A stretch of DNA of 64,000 nt from Clarkia xantiana subsp. parviflora (GCA_036873135.1 JAPTYO010000011.1:17804747-17868746), one strand, 5' to 3'. Positions 23,526 to 35,471 are shown, counted from the first letter of the stretch. The notes: generated by a model not told the origin, from the letters alone. Made by a program: numbers and translations.

Positions 23526-24000
23526 TCAAAAGCCTCCATGGATCACGTGCACGTTTATCATCTTTTCTAAAAGGGATGCAATGTATGCTATATGCTGTAC
23601 TTCAATGCCATGATGTGCGGAGGGCACACTGTTTGTTGGCATGGAGTATACGGCGTATCCTTGATTCCTTAGAGTCTCCCTGAATGCGGTAAGCTCTTCA
23701 AGCGCATTTATCATGGCTAGTGTGACTAGTGGCAAGTTGCCTGCGCCTCTTGCTTGCTGCTGCACTCCGTCAGCTGGCATCCCGTATGGGAACTCTTCGT
23801 TCCTTTCCGTCCTTTGCTCGAACTCGTGCACTGGTACCTCGTTCTGGACATCGGGACCATGCTGCGCGGAAGGCGCATTTGCGGTTGGCATGGAGGAGGC
23901 AGTAGACTCTGCATCTGGAATGTGAGAAGGTCCTTGTTGGCTTCTCGTCGGCTTCGGCTTGCTCGCACCGGCCTTCTTCGTACGTCAGCCTGTCATAGCT
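23526..24000 (-). pseudogene. gag-pro: Element M gag N-terminal fragment
   Basis: The proline- and alanine-rich N-terminus aligns with H gag (GPSHIP, MPTANAPSAQHG, ALEELTAFRETLRNQGYA). It then jumps to VHVIHGGF of the pre-protease region. The whole capsid and zinc-knuckle part (roughly 380 residues in H) is missing, so M cannot supply its own particle protein. Confidence 0.8.
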
Positions 24001-24030
24001 TGCGGTATGGAACGGCTTCTTGCTCGAATC

Positions 24031-24047
24031 ACGCTGACGGCGCCAAG
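24031..24047 (-). promoter_or_regulatory. Primer-binding site of element M
   Basis: On the minus strand the LTR end CTCAACA is followed by CTTGGCGCCGTCAGCGTGA. The core TTGGCGCCGTC is shared with H and R. The first nine bases resemble the 3' end of plant Asp tRNA, but the later bases differ, so the primer tRNA is not certain. Confidence 0.75.
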
Positions 24048-24785
24048 TGTTGAGGTCGGTTCCACCTGGGACACCTCGGGTTGCTCTTCGCGAACGGGTT
24101 GGATGTGCACGCAGGTACGGACTTCTGTCAGCACGCCACGATCCATGATCCGCGAACCTCGATCCTCGAACCCCAAACTTGGCTTTGGCTCCAATCTCGG
24201 TCTCCTACACGTCGAGTCCTGCAAAACGGGCGATAACCAGCATGGAGAGGGGGGGTGGTGCTGGTTGAGCCCTCTCTGATGCTTAAGTCACAACCTAGAG
24301 AGAGAAAGTGTATAGAGAGAGGTCAGATCATAAATAGCCAATTTGAGAGAGTTTCGAGTTAAGTTGTCAAATGGGAGGTCTATGTCCCTATTTATAGGAA
24401 ACCCGAGAACCGTACCCGGTTTTATGCGGTTCAATGCCGGTTTAAAGGAAAACGCATACCGACATCGAGGTTGTCTATGTGCGCACCGACTTCTCATACT
24501 TAGTAAAAATAATAGGGGTAAGTGCGCGGTGCCAGTCGACATTCCGGACCATGTCGGATGTCCGACATGGTCCGGATTGCCGGGCGAACCGGGCCAATCC
24601 GGACTGCCGAGGCAATTCGGAGGTCCGGGTTGCCTTGTGGCAATCCGGAAGTCCCAGTTCGGGTGCGGCGCGCATCCGGACCGTTTTGGACTCGGGGTGT
24701 CCGTGGTAAAATATGTTTATGGGTTTCGTCGTGTTTGCGAGGTCCGAAACGTAAATACGAACCCGAATTGGACAGATATCCATCA
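24048..24785 (-). mobile_element. 5' LTR of element M (738 bp)
   Basis: It pairs with 13661-14376. TATA box at 24389-24396. The length difference is mostly an extra copy of a CCGGGTTGCC / GGCAATCCGG unit near 24625-24660. Substitutions between the two LTRs are more frequent than in E3, so M is older than E3. Confidence 0.92.
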
Positions 24786-24790
24786 ATGAT

Positions 24791-25214
24791 GAAGTGTTTT
24801 AATGAATGAATGCTGAAAGAGGTATGCTTCACAAGCTACCACGAACTCGTAAAGTATCAATTGATGCATAAGGCGAAAGCCCAATGCACAGTTCAGAGAT
24901 GGATAAAGTCTTTGAGATGAGTTAGCAAATGAAAATGACGATGTAGGTAAAATGACTCTCCCACTAAATGCCTTGAACGACAAGTCTGGGAAGGCATTCA
25001 TATCGATAACACACTTCAACAGGCATGGTTTGAAAACAAAATGTTAGAGTTCAACAACCGACGTTCCCTATGGAATAAAAGGCAGTTGACTCACATCAAT
25101 GTAGAACTATGTTCCAATAAAATCGGTCAAACACGACGCCATAAAAGCGAAAAGGAATGACAACGAGGTAAAGCTTATCATCATGCGACATTAATTTGCG
25201 CATTAAACAAGTAT
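24791..25214. other. Unassigned DNA left of the copia pol remnant
   Basis: This is the right flank of M, once continuous with 12852-13655. It may belong to the decayed 5' half of the copia element, but I cannot align any gag or integrase motif to it. Confidence 0.4.
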
Positions 25215-27462
25215 TCATATCAAGAGTACGACAACTACTCTTAGAGGATACATGTTTAAATTAGCTTGGGATAATGGTGCTGTGGTCGAACATGAGACGT
25301 TACATTCCTTGAGGAAGAATATCCAACGCTTGGTGAAATCAAAACAGATGAAGTCTTGATCGAAATAAAGCTGAATGACAATGATGGTCAGGTCCCACTT
25401 ACTTCGAGTGGTATATTTGAGGCAGCAACGCAAGTGAAGGACAAGGTAAATGAAGATGGAGATATTTTCATAGTAAATCCAGTGGGAGGAGACAATTCTG
25501 CCACACAAATCACTGTTGCTGCAAATGCGAATCAAATAGAACCTGATAATCATGTAGCCGGACCGCTGGATGAAAATCCAAAAAAACCACAACTACCCAT
25601 TGTTCCCAGTGGGAGTGGATCAACCAACTTGGTTCCAGATCCTAGTGATCAAGGAATTCATCTCGTAGGTAAAATCCCGAGACCAAGAGGTCGTCCAAGA
25701 AAAGTTGTAGGTCAAGGTTCTAGCACTGCCCTTGTTCCCAGTGGTAGTGATGCTTCGATAAGAAGCATTATTCCGAGTGGGAGCAACGTTCAGACTCAAG
25801 ATGGTATTAACGAGCCTAGACGAAGTCAAAGGCATCGAACTACTCCCAAGAAGTATCCCATCGAGAAGGGTGAAATTTTCACCCTAACTTCTGTTGACGG
25901 ACCGGTAACGGTTCAACAAGCGTTGAAAGGACCTCAAGCAAAGGAATGGAGTAAAGAAATGGAGGAAGAGACCTCCTCAATGAAAGCCAATTCGGTATGG
26001 TCTTTAGTTGATTTACCTGCTAACCTCAGAGACATAGGGGCTAAGTGGTTTCTGAAACTTAAACTCACTGCTGATGGAAATGTCAAGCGATACAAAGCCC
26101 GACTAGTTGCGAAAGGATACACCCAGATTCACGGAGTGGACTTTGATGAAACATACTCACTGATTGTGCGTTACACCACAGTCCGGGCAATCTTAGCCCT
26201 GGTCGCAAGCCTCGATCTAGAGCTGCACTAAATGGATGTTAAGACCGCATTCCTCCACGGAAACCTGGAGGAAGAGATATATATTGAGCAACCAGAGGGT
26301 TTCACTACTCCTAGTAACGAACAAAAAGTTTGTAAACTCCAAAGATCCATTTACGGTCTTAACAATCGTCTCGGCAATGGTACCGTAGATTCCACGAGGA
26401 AATCGTTGGAAACAGATTCGTGAACCTCCACGAGGATCCATGCGTGTATAGAAAGACCTCTGAATCTAAGTACGTCATCTTAACCTTATACGTGGATGAC
26501 ATACTTTTGCTGCGAACGATGTGAGTCTCATGAATGAATCAAAGTTCTGGTTGGCATCTGTATTTGAGATGAAAGACATGGGAGAGGCTACGTACATCTT
26601 GGGCATTAAAAATGCTAGAGATCATGCCACCCGGAGGTTATGTCTATCTCAGGAAGCCTATATCAACAAACTGTTAAAAAAGTTCAGATTACAAGATGCC
26701 AAACCTGTGGAGACGCCGGTAGTATTCAGGTGCGCGTTGTCAAAACGTGACAGCCCGAAGAACCAACAAGAGCGTGAACAGATGAGGAGTGCATAGTATT
26801 TAAGCATGGGCGGAAGTCTCATGTATGCCATGCTTTTCACTCGTCCGGACATCTATTACGCTGTGGGCCTAGTAGCAATATTCCAATCAGACCCTGGCTA
26901 TCAACATTTAAAGGCTGTAAAACGGATCATACATTATCTGAAAGGTACCGCCGACTACGTACTGTGCTATGAGGGCTGGAAGTTAGAATTGACCAGTTTC
27001 AGTGACGCCGACAATGGTGGCGATCCAGACGATCGTAAGTCCACCACAGGAGGAGTCTTTCTCCTTGCTAATGCTGCCATTTCATGAACGAGCAAGAAGC
27101 AATCATGTGTCATGTTGTCTACGATAGAATCAGAATTAGTTGCTCTCTCCAAAAATGCGCAGGAAGCAGTCTGGCTGAAAAGGCTTCTTACTGCGCTGCT
27201 TGATGACGATGTCGGGAGTAAGCCTGTGAATGTGTACTCTGACAGTCAAGACACTCTTGCGGCAGTTAAGAATCCAAAGTACCATAGTAGGACTAAACAC
27301 ATTGATGTGAAATATAATTATGCTAAATCTATGGTAGAAGATAATATAATCACTTTAGAATACTCGCCCACTGATGACATTGTAGCGGACCCATTAACTA
27401 AACCATTACGCAAAGAGACATTTGAAAAGCACGTTAAACTGCTTGGATTGCGTAGAGTTTAA
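25215..27462 (+). pseudogene. pol: Ty1/copia pol remnant: RT and RNase H
   Basis: A degenerate frame running from a linker rich in Pro, Gly and Ser (SRRSQRHRTTPKKY region) into copia RT: WFLKLKLTADGNVKRYKARLVAKGY is split in two by my reading, followed by [42 protein letters not shown] and LLKKFRLQDAKPV. RNase H follows with TRPDIYYAVG, DRKSTTGGVF, STIESELVAL, KHIDVKYN and DIVADPLTKPL. Lesions include a TAA before MDVKTAF, a frameshift after SIYGL, a deletion after YVDDILLL, and TAG and TGA stops later. Gag, protease and integrase are not found upstream. The order with LTRs to the right fits a plus-strand element. Confidence 0.88.
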
Positions 27463-28572
27463 AAGTGGGCATGTATCTGGGATAACATTTTGATAATTGG
27501 AAGTTACATTTTTAATAAATGAAAGAATTGCATATCGAGTTTATGATTCATCGACGTCATAATGTTTGATTACATCGGATTTTACGGTCTATAAACTTAG
27601 TCGTAGGAGGACGCAATCCTCTGCCTAAATTATGTCGAATGTGGGCCTTGCCTCATCACACATGCACGGTCGTCTTGTAGGAGAGGGAGACCTCTACCGT
27701 AACAAGACTGGCTAAGAACCAGGGGGATAAACTTGGTTACGCAAAATGATCATTTGGCTTCGGAGTAACACGACATGTTTTTTGTTTTGCACATCGTCGT
27801 GATGAACTCGGTTCGTCATTAAACACATTCTGGACTAGATGAAAATTCTGCGATAGCATTTTTGACATATCCCACTCCTGACAATGTTCGGGTATGCTAT
27901 CGACGCGTGCTTCATACTACGCGTGCCACGTTCGACCATGGGGTAAAGCTCGGTTGTGCTAGGTAGAATCCTCGAGATTCGGATGGGCGTAAACTTCTTC
28001 ACCTCGAGTGTGTGATTGATCCCGTGAGCCTTATGAAGAGGCACCCGAAGTATCCTCATGGACTCAGAACTCGTATCTAAGGTCAGGCTCAATGTTCGCT
28101 TCCCGGCGTACGAGCGTAGTGCTGAAGAAAAAGGCCAAGTGACCACGTCTTTGGAAACCGGTTGGGTTTGACTAAGGGTATGAGCGATGGGGATGCTTAA
28201 GTTCACCTGTAATTCACCGACTCTTGTATTCACTAGGTGGCCACCAGCTGGATATTAGTTGAAGGTTGTGACTACTTGTGTGGATGCTTTGGAGAAGTAT
28301 TCCTATGAGGAAACTAGGCAATTGGAGAATTAACAGTTGACCTAGGATACAACGCGATACAATTTAATGTTTTTAACAGGTTGATTGGAAATAGGGAATC
28401 AACGTTCCGCGGGCTACAACACTCCTAACAGATGAGTAGCACGATGCCCGTCGTATCCGCCGGTCCACGCAGCAAACCACGTATGAACTATTAGGAAGCA
28501 GGGGAAAGATCAGAAGAATGAAATGTTGATGCGATTTGGACAACAATACATTAACAGGTACCCTCCTATTCC
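27463..28572 (+). other. Copia 3' untranslated region, first copy
   Basis: A non-coding stretch between the RNase H stop and the LTR. From about 27700 on it is repeated, diverged, at 29185-30391 (shared blocks: GCAAAATGATCATTT, CGCGTGCCACGTTCGACCATG in part, TTCACTAGGTGGCCACCA, GAACTATTAGGAAGC-like). Confidence 0.75.
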
Positions 28573-28585
28573 GGCGAGTGGGAGC
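28573..28585 (+). promoter_or_regulatory. Copia polypurine tract
   Basis: GGCGAGTGGGAGC lies immediately before the LTR start TGTTAG. An identical GCGAGTGGGAGC precedes the second LTR at 30392. Confidence 0.7.
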
Positions 28586-29184
28586 TGTTAGCATATGGTG
28601 ATTGGGCGCCGTAAATGGAAGCCCATTATTATGTATATTTTACCTGGGACAATTGGGTAAATGTCACATTAGGGAAATTGGGCTAGACCCAAATCCCAAT
28701 TGACATGAGAGACCCAAAATTGGGCCTCCCTTATACACTAGGCCGGCCGAAACTAATGAGTGGGCAAAGTGGAATTTTGTCCCCTTAGCTCCTCTTATAA
28801 ATAGGGAGTGTTAGGGGTTTTATTAAGGTAATTCATATTCCTCCTTTGTGGTAATTTGAGAGAAAACCCTTCCTCCCTAAATACACCTGTTTCGGCCGAA
28901 CCACCTTCATTCACCAATGATGTGCCAATTTGCTTTGAGCAAACACTCTGGAGATCTGTCCCTGCCAAGAATCGATCAGAGGCTTTGCTGTGGAGACTAT
29001 ACCGCGTAGGGCTTCCTTAACAAGAACCTCTACGGGTTCCGTCCGGTGGATCAAGAACTCCCTCAGCAATATCTTGGGACTACGGAAAGCGATTAAGGTA
29101 TGTGCACATCTTCCACTACGTAATTGTGATTACTAGCACGTACCGTATTTAAGTTTTCGTAGTATTTAGCCTTGTAATCCAACA
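28586..29184 (+). mobile_element. Copia LTR, first (599 bp)
   Basis: It runs from TGTTAGCAT to ATCCAACA with a TATA box TATAAATA at 28796-28803. It is the same family as 30392-30982 and the reversed LTR at 798-1401. It directly follows the 3' region of the pol remnant, so it is a 3' LTR. The base after it begins a second copy of the 3' region rather than unique DNA. Confidence 0.88.
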
Positions 29185-30391
29185 GAACCATGGTGTTTCG
29201 AAAGATAAACCTGGTTAAGCAAAACGATCATTTAGTTTCGGGGTTACACGACATGATCATTATTTTGCGGGTCGCCGTTATGAACTATGTTCGTCAATCA
29301 CCACATTCTAGGCTAGATAAGAATCTACGATGGCATATGACATTTCCCATCCTGACAATATGTAAGCTCAGGTTATGCTATCGACGCGCATTTCATACTG
29401 CGCGTGCCACGTTCGACCATGGGGTCATGCTCGTTTGTGCTAGGTGGAATCTTCCGAGATTCTGATGGGTGCAAACTTTTTCACCTTGAGCGTGTGACTG
29501 ATCATGGGTGCTTACTGATGGAGCACCCGAAGTATCCTTACCACTAAGCTTTTAGATCAATTTTTACTTACAAAAATCATTCATAAATCAGAGTATTTTA
29601 TAAAAATATAACTATTTGATTCGATTTTCAAAATCAAATAATGTATTATAGTAAATAAAAATAAAGAAGTATTTTATAGACATTAAAATTAATAAATTAT
29701 ATAACATTATTGGTGGACAAGTTTAACTTTTTTGGCCAAACACAACACAATTAAAATACATATATGTATATTATAAAGTTACTTTCACATGTTTCATAAA
29801 AACTACGTTTCTACGACTCGAGTTTACGACTCGATTCTACCCTTCCTTTTCCGTCTCTACGTAGAAACTCGACTTTGACTACATAGCTCATATCTAAGGT
29901 TGGGCTTAATTTTCGCCTCCAGGCGTACGAACGTAGTGCCCAAACAAGAAGGCCCAGTGACCACGTACTAAAAACTGGTTGAGTTTGACTAAGGGTATGA
30001 GCAATGGGGATGGTCATGTACATCTGTAATTCTCCGGCTCTTGTATTCACTAGGTGGCCACCAACCGAATATTAGTTGAAGGTTGTGAATACTTGTACGG
30101 ATGCCTTGGAGAAGTGTTCCTATGGGGAAACTAGAAAATTGGAGAATAAAAGTTGATCAGGGATACAACGCGGCACGGAGAAGTAACAGGTTGATAACAG
30201 GTTGGGAATCAACATTCCGCGGACGCTACAACACTCTTAACCGATGAGTAGCACGATGTCTGTTGTGTCTATCGGTCGCACGACAAAACTTGTATGAACA
30301 ACTCGGAAACTGGAATGGATCGAAGAATAAATATTGATGTGTTGGTCGACAACATATTAACAGGCACCCTCCCATTCCTGCGAGTGGGAGC
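29185..30391 (+). repeat. Copia 3' untranslated region, second copy
   Basis: It begins GAACCATGG and aligns with about 27716-28585, including the polypurine tract. It carries an AT-rich insertion at about 29510-29840 that the first copy lacks. No RT or RNase H coding precedes this copy. Confidence 0.8.
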
Positions 30392-30982
30392 TGTTGGCAT
30401 TTGGTGAATGGTCCTCCGTAATAGGAGCCCTTTAATATAAGCCCATCATCCTTAGCATAATTGGGTAATGTCACATTAGGGATTTTGGGCTGGCCTAAAT
30501 CACAATTGACATGAGAGGCCCAAAACTGGGCCTCCCCTCTATTGCTAGCCGGCCAAACCTTGGGATTATACCATAGGTGAGTTTGTCCACCTCATCTTAT
30601 AAATAGAGAGTGTTAGGGATTTATTTGGGGTTAATCACTTTCCTCACTTTAAGTTGAGACAAAAGAAATCCCTCTCCCTTTTACATAGAGGTTTTGACCA
30701 AACCACATAACCACCAAGGAGGTGCCAAATTGCTTCAAGCAATTACCCTGGAGATCCATCCTAATGACTGATTGAAAATAGGCTTTGTTGTGGAGACCAT
30801 TCCTCGTAGATTGCTCCTTCACAAGAGTTCCTACAGGACCCGTCCGGCAGACTGTGAACTACCCGTCTTGTTCCTGGGACTACATAAAGCTTAATTAGTA
30901 TGTGCGTTCTTTCCGCTGCGTAATTTGTTACATACATGTACCCAGTTTTTGTTTTCGTAGTAATCGTCCCTTAATTGCAACA
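30392..30982 (+). mobile_element. Copia LTR, second (591 bp)
   Basis: TGTTGGCAT to TTGCAACA, with TATAAATA at 30598-30605. It is clearly diverged from the first LTR, by many substitutions and small indels, so the two are not a young pair. It closes the tandem array of 3' region plus LTR. Confidence 0.88.
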
Positions 30983-31976
30983 ATAAATACAAACTTATTG
31001 TATTATTTATGAATATTCATAAATACAATAGTTACATTATATATATTATTTTATTTTTTACAATTATGTGATTTCTACATAAATAATTTTTATATATAAT
31101 AATAATATAATCATTCTTAAATTCTCTTTTATTTAGTGATGCAGTGTGATGGGGGATATGAAGCGTAAAAGTTTGTTGATTTAAAAAAATACAAAAATTT
31201 TGACGCAAGGTTGAGAAAAACCTCGATTTGGTCATTAATAATTCAACTGAATGAAACGACGGCTAATAGAGTCTTAAATACTGTAAACGGAAAACCTAAC
31301 CCTAGGAAAGACCCGAAAATAACGATAAAGTCCAAACAAACCGAAAATATACAAAAAGACTCGGAAAAAATACTGAAATGCGATTTTAACCGTCTTAACG
31401 ATTGAATTTGGCCGAAAGCCAGTGCATAACATGACAATGCGATGTCTTTTGCTCTAGGCACCATTTACGCGTGAAAACCACTGTTCGCGCGCCAAAATTC
31501 AACACTTGAAAATCCATGACAAAAAATCGCAGAATTTTCAAAATTACAGAATTACTTAATTTCGTCTGCATCATTTAGATTATAATTTTAAAAGAATTCG
31601 AAATGAAATATGAATTTTCTCACTCATGAAATAGTAGTATCAAAATGATTGTTATCTAGATTCTAGAAGCATAAAAGTTGTGTAGATGAGACACTATAAT
31701 ATATATATATATAATATAAATATACAATCACCGTCATGTATGTATACAGTATACTCATTATTGTCTTATCATGTCAAACGTCACACAATTCTTTATAGGC
31801 GGCTGCAACATTGCTTGGACTTGTTTGAGCACGACAACCCGTGGATTCTATTTTATTTTTTCTATCGAAACTTGCAGAGTTGCCAAATGACCAATTCGAG
31901 AAACCCTAACACTAACAGTAGCAGACCACAAAAAGGTTTTCTATCCTTCCTTAATACTACCCTAAACCCTGCACAC

Positions 31977-32007
<31 letters not shown>

Positions 32008-32173
32008 CTGATAAATAATATACAGTTACACCCAAAATTACAATACAAGGAACCAACGTCCACAAAGAAAAAAAAAAATAAGTCCCAAAGTATCAACCCT
32101 AATCAAATAACTTCAACACATAAAATGTGAAAGACCCCTGAACAATTTCCAATTTTTGTAAAGATGGTTATTG

Positions 32174-32174
<1 letters not shown>
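30983..32174. other. AT-rich intergenic DNA
   Basis: No gene or element is recognised. It includes a poly(A) run at about 31976-32000 next to a CTAAACCCTG word that occurs on both sides of the run (about 31962 and 32001), which is a possible small retroposition footprint. Short (TA)n stretches occur near 31695-31720. Confidence 0.5.
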
Positions 32175-32209
<35 letters not shown>

Positions 32210-32413
32210 CCTGCGGGGTGGTCCTAGGGGTCCTCATTAGAAGTGCAACACCCGTAGCATGCTTGCCCCACACCTCGACTAATCCCCACTCGCACCGGGT
32301 CAGCCCGTAAAGGGTAAAGTGTTGGCCATGAATAATTTTCTATTCTCATGGTCGCTAGCGGGGATTTAACACCTGATCTCTGGTTAAATAATGAGGCGCT
32401 GAACCACCACGTC
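32175..32413 (-). mobile_element. tRNA-derived SINE with poly(A) tail
   Basis: On the minus strand it starts TGACGTGGTGGTTCAGCGCC (A-box-like GTGGTTCAGCGCC), has a weak B-box-like GGTGTTAAATCCC, then GGGATTAGTCGAGG, and ends in a run of about 30 A (T 32175-32205 on plus). This is the layout of plant tRNA-type SINEs, and the GATTAGTC block recalls the Au SINE family from memory. A short ATTGTT at both ends could be the target duplication, but the poly(T) makes that uncertain. Confidence 0.65.
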
Positions 32414-32419
32414 ATTGTT

Positions 32420-33058
32420 ATATGTTTAGATAGATGCTAAACTTTAGTAGCTAGTATTTTACACTCAAGGGCTAGCACCTAGCAGTTTACTGTTTCTAAG
32501 TAGCTTCTGTCAACTCAAGGGATAATAGACTTTCCCCTCCTATATATATATATATATATATTACTTTCTTGTCCATGATATCTCTACATAAAAAAAAAAT
32601 AAAAAAAAAAATAAAAATGCACCATCGAAGTCTCTTCAAGAATTCGGCCAAAAAAGTCTTTTCAAACAAACGTGACCACTGACATTTCTAAATCAATTCG
32701 TTTTAATGGATCATTAGTCGTTTTATTAGTTCAGTCGGTCCTTTGGATAAGTTTGAAATAGCTTAATGTAATATTAAATTTATAACAATATATACATATA
32801 AAATTGAGCTTCAAGTACGTTGGTTTAGCTTAGTCCTCAAACATATACATATTAATTCCCAGATTTGCATCTATCTCAAACTCGATTGTAATTTTTTATT
32901 GCAAATTTAGTCCTTAAACTTTCTTATGTAAAGTCATTTAAATGAAAGCTGATACATACTTTTATTACTACAAATCTCGCATGTTAGTAAAACTATATCT
33001 TCTAGATGTTCACACTCATATAGCACGCTGGCGCCTCTAGTCAAGTTAAAACGTCTTA
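32420..33058. other. Intergenic DNA with short (TA)n
   Basis: Contains a (TA)n run at about 32541-32561 and A-rich runs near 32587-32617. No gene is seen. Confidence 0.5.
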
Positions 33059-33069
33059 TTATTATTAAA

Positions 33070-33563
33070 GGGATAACTGTTACCGAAATCCAATTTTAGT
33101 ACTATATTTTTTTAATACTTTTGGTACTAACATTTTGCATTTTGGACACTTTTCATATTACCGTTAAAATTTCGTCTGATTTGGCCGTTAAGTGTCATAT
33201 GTCGTGCACGTGAGTAGCCCTAAAACTTTTATTTAGTTCAATTTAGTCCCTCTAATACTTTCCTAACTTTTAATTTATTCAATTTAGTCCTAAAATTTGA
33301 AAATCAATGGTTCATACCTAAATCAATGGTTCGATTTTCAAATTTTATGACTAAATTGAATAAATTAAAATTTATGAAAGTATTAGAGGGACTAAATTGA
33401 ATAAAATCAAAAGTTTAGAACTACTCACGTGCACAACACGTAACACTTAACGCCAAATCGGACGGAATTCTAATGGTGGTATGAAAAGTGTGCAAAATGC
33501 AAAATATTGGTTCTAAAAGTGTAAAAAAAAAAAAATACCCTGTACCGAAAGAACATTTATCGC
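33070..33563. mobile_element. Foldback MITE, 494 bp
   Basis: Nearly the whole length is a palindrome with centre near 33315. Paired words include TTAGTCCCTCTAATACTTTC / GAAAGTATTAGAGGGACTAA (each 20 bases), AAAATTTGAAAATC, CACGTGAGTAG / CTACTCACGTG and GGATAACTGTT / AATTTATCG-like ends. It is flanked by an 11-bp direct repeat TTATTATTAAA at 33059-33069 and 33564-33574. There is no coding capacity. Target duplications of 9-11 bp suggest Mutator-type mobilisation, but the ends are not diagnostic. Confidence 0.85.
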
Positions 33564-33574
33564 TTATTATTAAA

Positions 33575-34321
33575 ATGAAAAAGTTGGAAATGAGGATTGA
33601 TTATTTAATAAATCATAGATTTTCTTTTTCCCCGCTTTTCCAAAAAAATTATATCAGTATTAATTAAAGTAAGCTTGGACCTTACCATGTAAAACACGAC
33701 TTTTTGTTTTGACCAGAATCACGAGCTGGAAATTACAAAACACATATTCGCTTGATTTTTTAGTTGTATATATTTCTCGATCTTCTTTCTAGTTTATTGA
33801 CAAATTCATTTAGAGTATACATAAATCATATAAATATATATTTTTTGTTCAACTTAAAGAAAATTATAACACAAGTATCTATTTAACCGGGTAAGTTTAG
33901 ATAGAAAACTAATTTCAGGTAGCAATTTAGAATTAGATTCAAATTTAACGTTATTAACCCAAAATAAAAACTTCTGCAGCCTGCCAAACCATAAGATACA
34001 AATACAACCAAAGTACGAAGAGTCAGGAAAAGAAAGAATAAATTGGCAATAGTGCGTAACCATAAAATCAACGTTTTGTTCTTTTGCTTTTGGGAGTTCT
34101 TGGGTGGAAAATCTATTTTTTTCTCAATTTTTTATTTAGCTAAAAGGTTAATTATCAAATTACTAACCAAAACTTTTTGTGAATGAGAAATTGTTAACCG
34201 AACTTTTTCATAGTGAATTATTATTTAAACTTTTTATATTGACAAAAAATTAATCCCGTCTATTTTCAGTTATTTTTAGATGAAAAATATTTCCATACTT
34301 TTTAACCACTCTAAGGTTATT
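33575..34321. other. AT-rich intergenic DNA
   Basis: No gene. The stretch at about 34140-34250 has repeated words like AACTTTTT and TTAACCGAACTTTTT, which may be an outer, very decayed part of the foldback element that follows. Confidence 0.45.
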
Positions 34322-34351
34322 ATAATAAGATAATGTTAATAACCAAATTGC

Positions 34352-35471
34352 TGTTGGAGGAAAATGTTTTTTTAGCCTTATTGGGCTTTAAACATAGTGG
34401 CCCATTTTGGTGTGAATGGAAATTTGTTGCTGTTGAATACTTGTGATACAAGTACCACACCGGCCGGACTAGCATTTCTTAGCTAATTTATATTGGGAAA
34501 CTCAATTTATAGTAATAATAACTTACTAGATGAAAGGCTCTCTCCACGCGCGCAAGGGTGCAGTCGAGTGGATCGAATACCCACCACCCCGGTAAGCTTG
34601 GCTTGTGTGTGCGACGTGCGTACACGAATGTTAGTCCGAAAAGCTACTGTGGTCTGTTCAGATACATTGAATTCGAAAATTAATGTCGATTTCTGCCTCT
34701 CTGATTTTATCTGCTTGGTTTGTGTGTGCGACGTGCGTACACGAATGTCAGTCCGAAAAGCTACTGTGGTCTGTCCAGATACATTGAATTCGAAAATTAA
34801 TGTCGAGAACATTCTGATTGAATCTCGAAATTAATGCAGAAGGAGTCTGTCTGCCCTATAAATACAGTATCAATCCTTCACATTTGAACACACCTTCGGA
34901 AATTCATTCTCTCTATTCTTCTTCGATTTCCGCCTCTCTGAGTTTATCTGTTCCTGCTACTGCGTTTATCAGGTTATTGTATCTGTTTATTTTATTCGTT
35001 CAGGTTCTTCAATCTGTTCATTTAATTCGTTCTCTAGAAGTGTCATATTTGTTCTTATATTGAATTTCTGCCGTCGTTGTCGGCTTGAATTAAAAATCCT
35101 GTTGTGTTCAGGTATTGAGTTCGGTTCGGTCGAACGTGTTCGTGCGTAACACGATTTGACGACACAGTTGAATCCTGGGAGGTGATCGCCCCGTGTTTAA
35201 ACTCCTTGGCATAACCTGAGGTTGGAGTGGGACGAAATTGCCTTAACGAGACCGTGATCAGCACGGGTCTCAGTATTAATATCACGTTTTCGTCTTTCTC
35301 GATTTTACATGTAATTTCGGAGTTGTTAATATCTTGCATGATAATTCGATATAATTATATGTAAGAACCCGAAATTTGACTATTTACATTTTAATCCCTG
35401 AAGTTTCAAAGATTGCAAATTGATCCCTCAACTTTTGTGTTTTGCAGTTTTGACCCTGATATTTGCCAACA
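34352..35471. mobile_element. Solo LTR, 1120 bp
   Basis: It begins TGTTGG and ends CCAACA (perfect 6-bp terminal inverted repeat) and is flanked by the duplication ATTGC at 34347-34351 and 35472-35476. A TATA box (CTATAAATA) is at about 34855-34863, followed by a CT-rich leader, as in an LTR. There is no polypurine tract or primer site inside, so it is probably the product of LTR-LTR recombination. The family is not identified. Orientation is taken from the TATA box and would be plus. Confidence 0.75.
34597..34806. repeat. 117-bp tandem duplication inside the solo LTR
   Basis: The segment CTTGGCTTGTGTGTGCG to AATTAATGTCGA occurs at 34597-34689 and again at 34714-34806 with three or four changes, joined by a short CT-rich spacer. 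It lies upstream of the TATA box, in U3. Confidence 0.9.

Larger units (their letters stand above)
13661..24785 (-). mobile_element. Element M: Tat-like retrotransposon with pol but no gag core
   Basis: Both LTRs are present, with the target duplication ATGAT at 13656-13660 and 24786-24790. In element order it has the 5' LTR, primer site, N-terminal gag fragment, protease, RT, connection RNase H, second RNase H, integrase, 1.5 kb of non-coding DNA, an antisense gene, 2.1 kb of AT-rich DNA, polypurine tract and 3' LTR. The order agrees with L and R, but protein and LTR sequences are clearly a different family, closest in this window to H. Confidence 0.93.

Noticed and set aside
31962..32011. 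Processed-pseudogene footprint at the poly(A) run
   Set aside because: The CTAAACCCTG repeat on both sides of the A run is suggestive, but there is no retroposed body between the copies apart from the A run itself.
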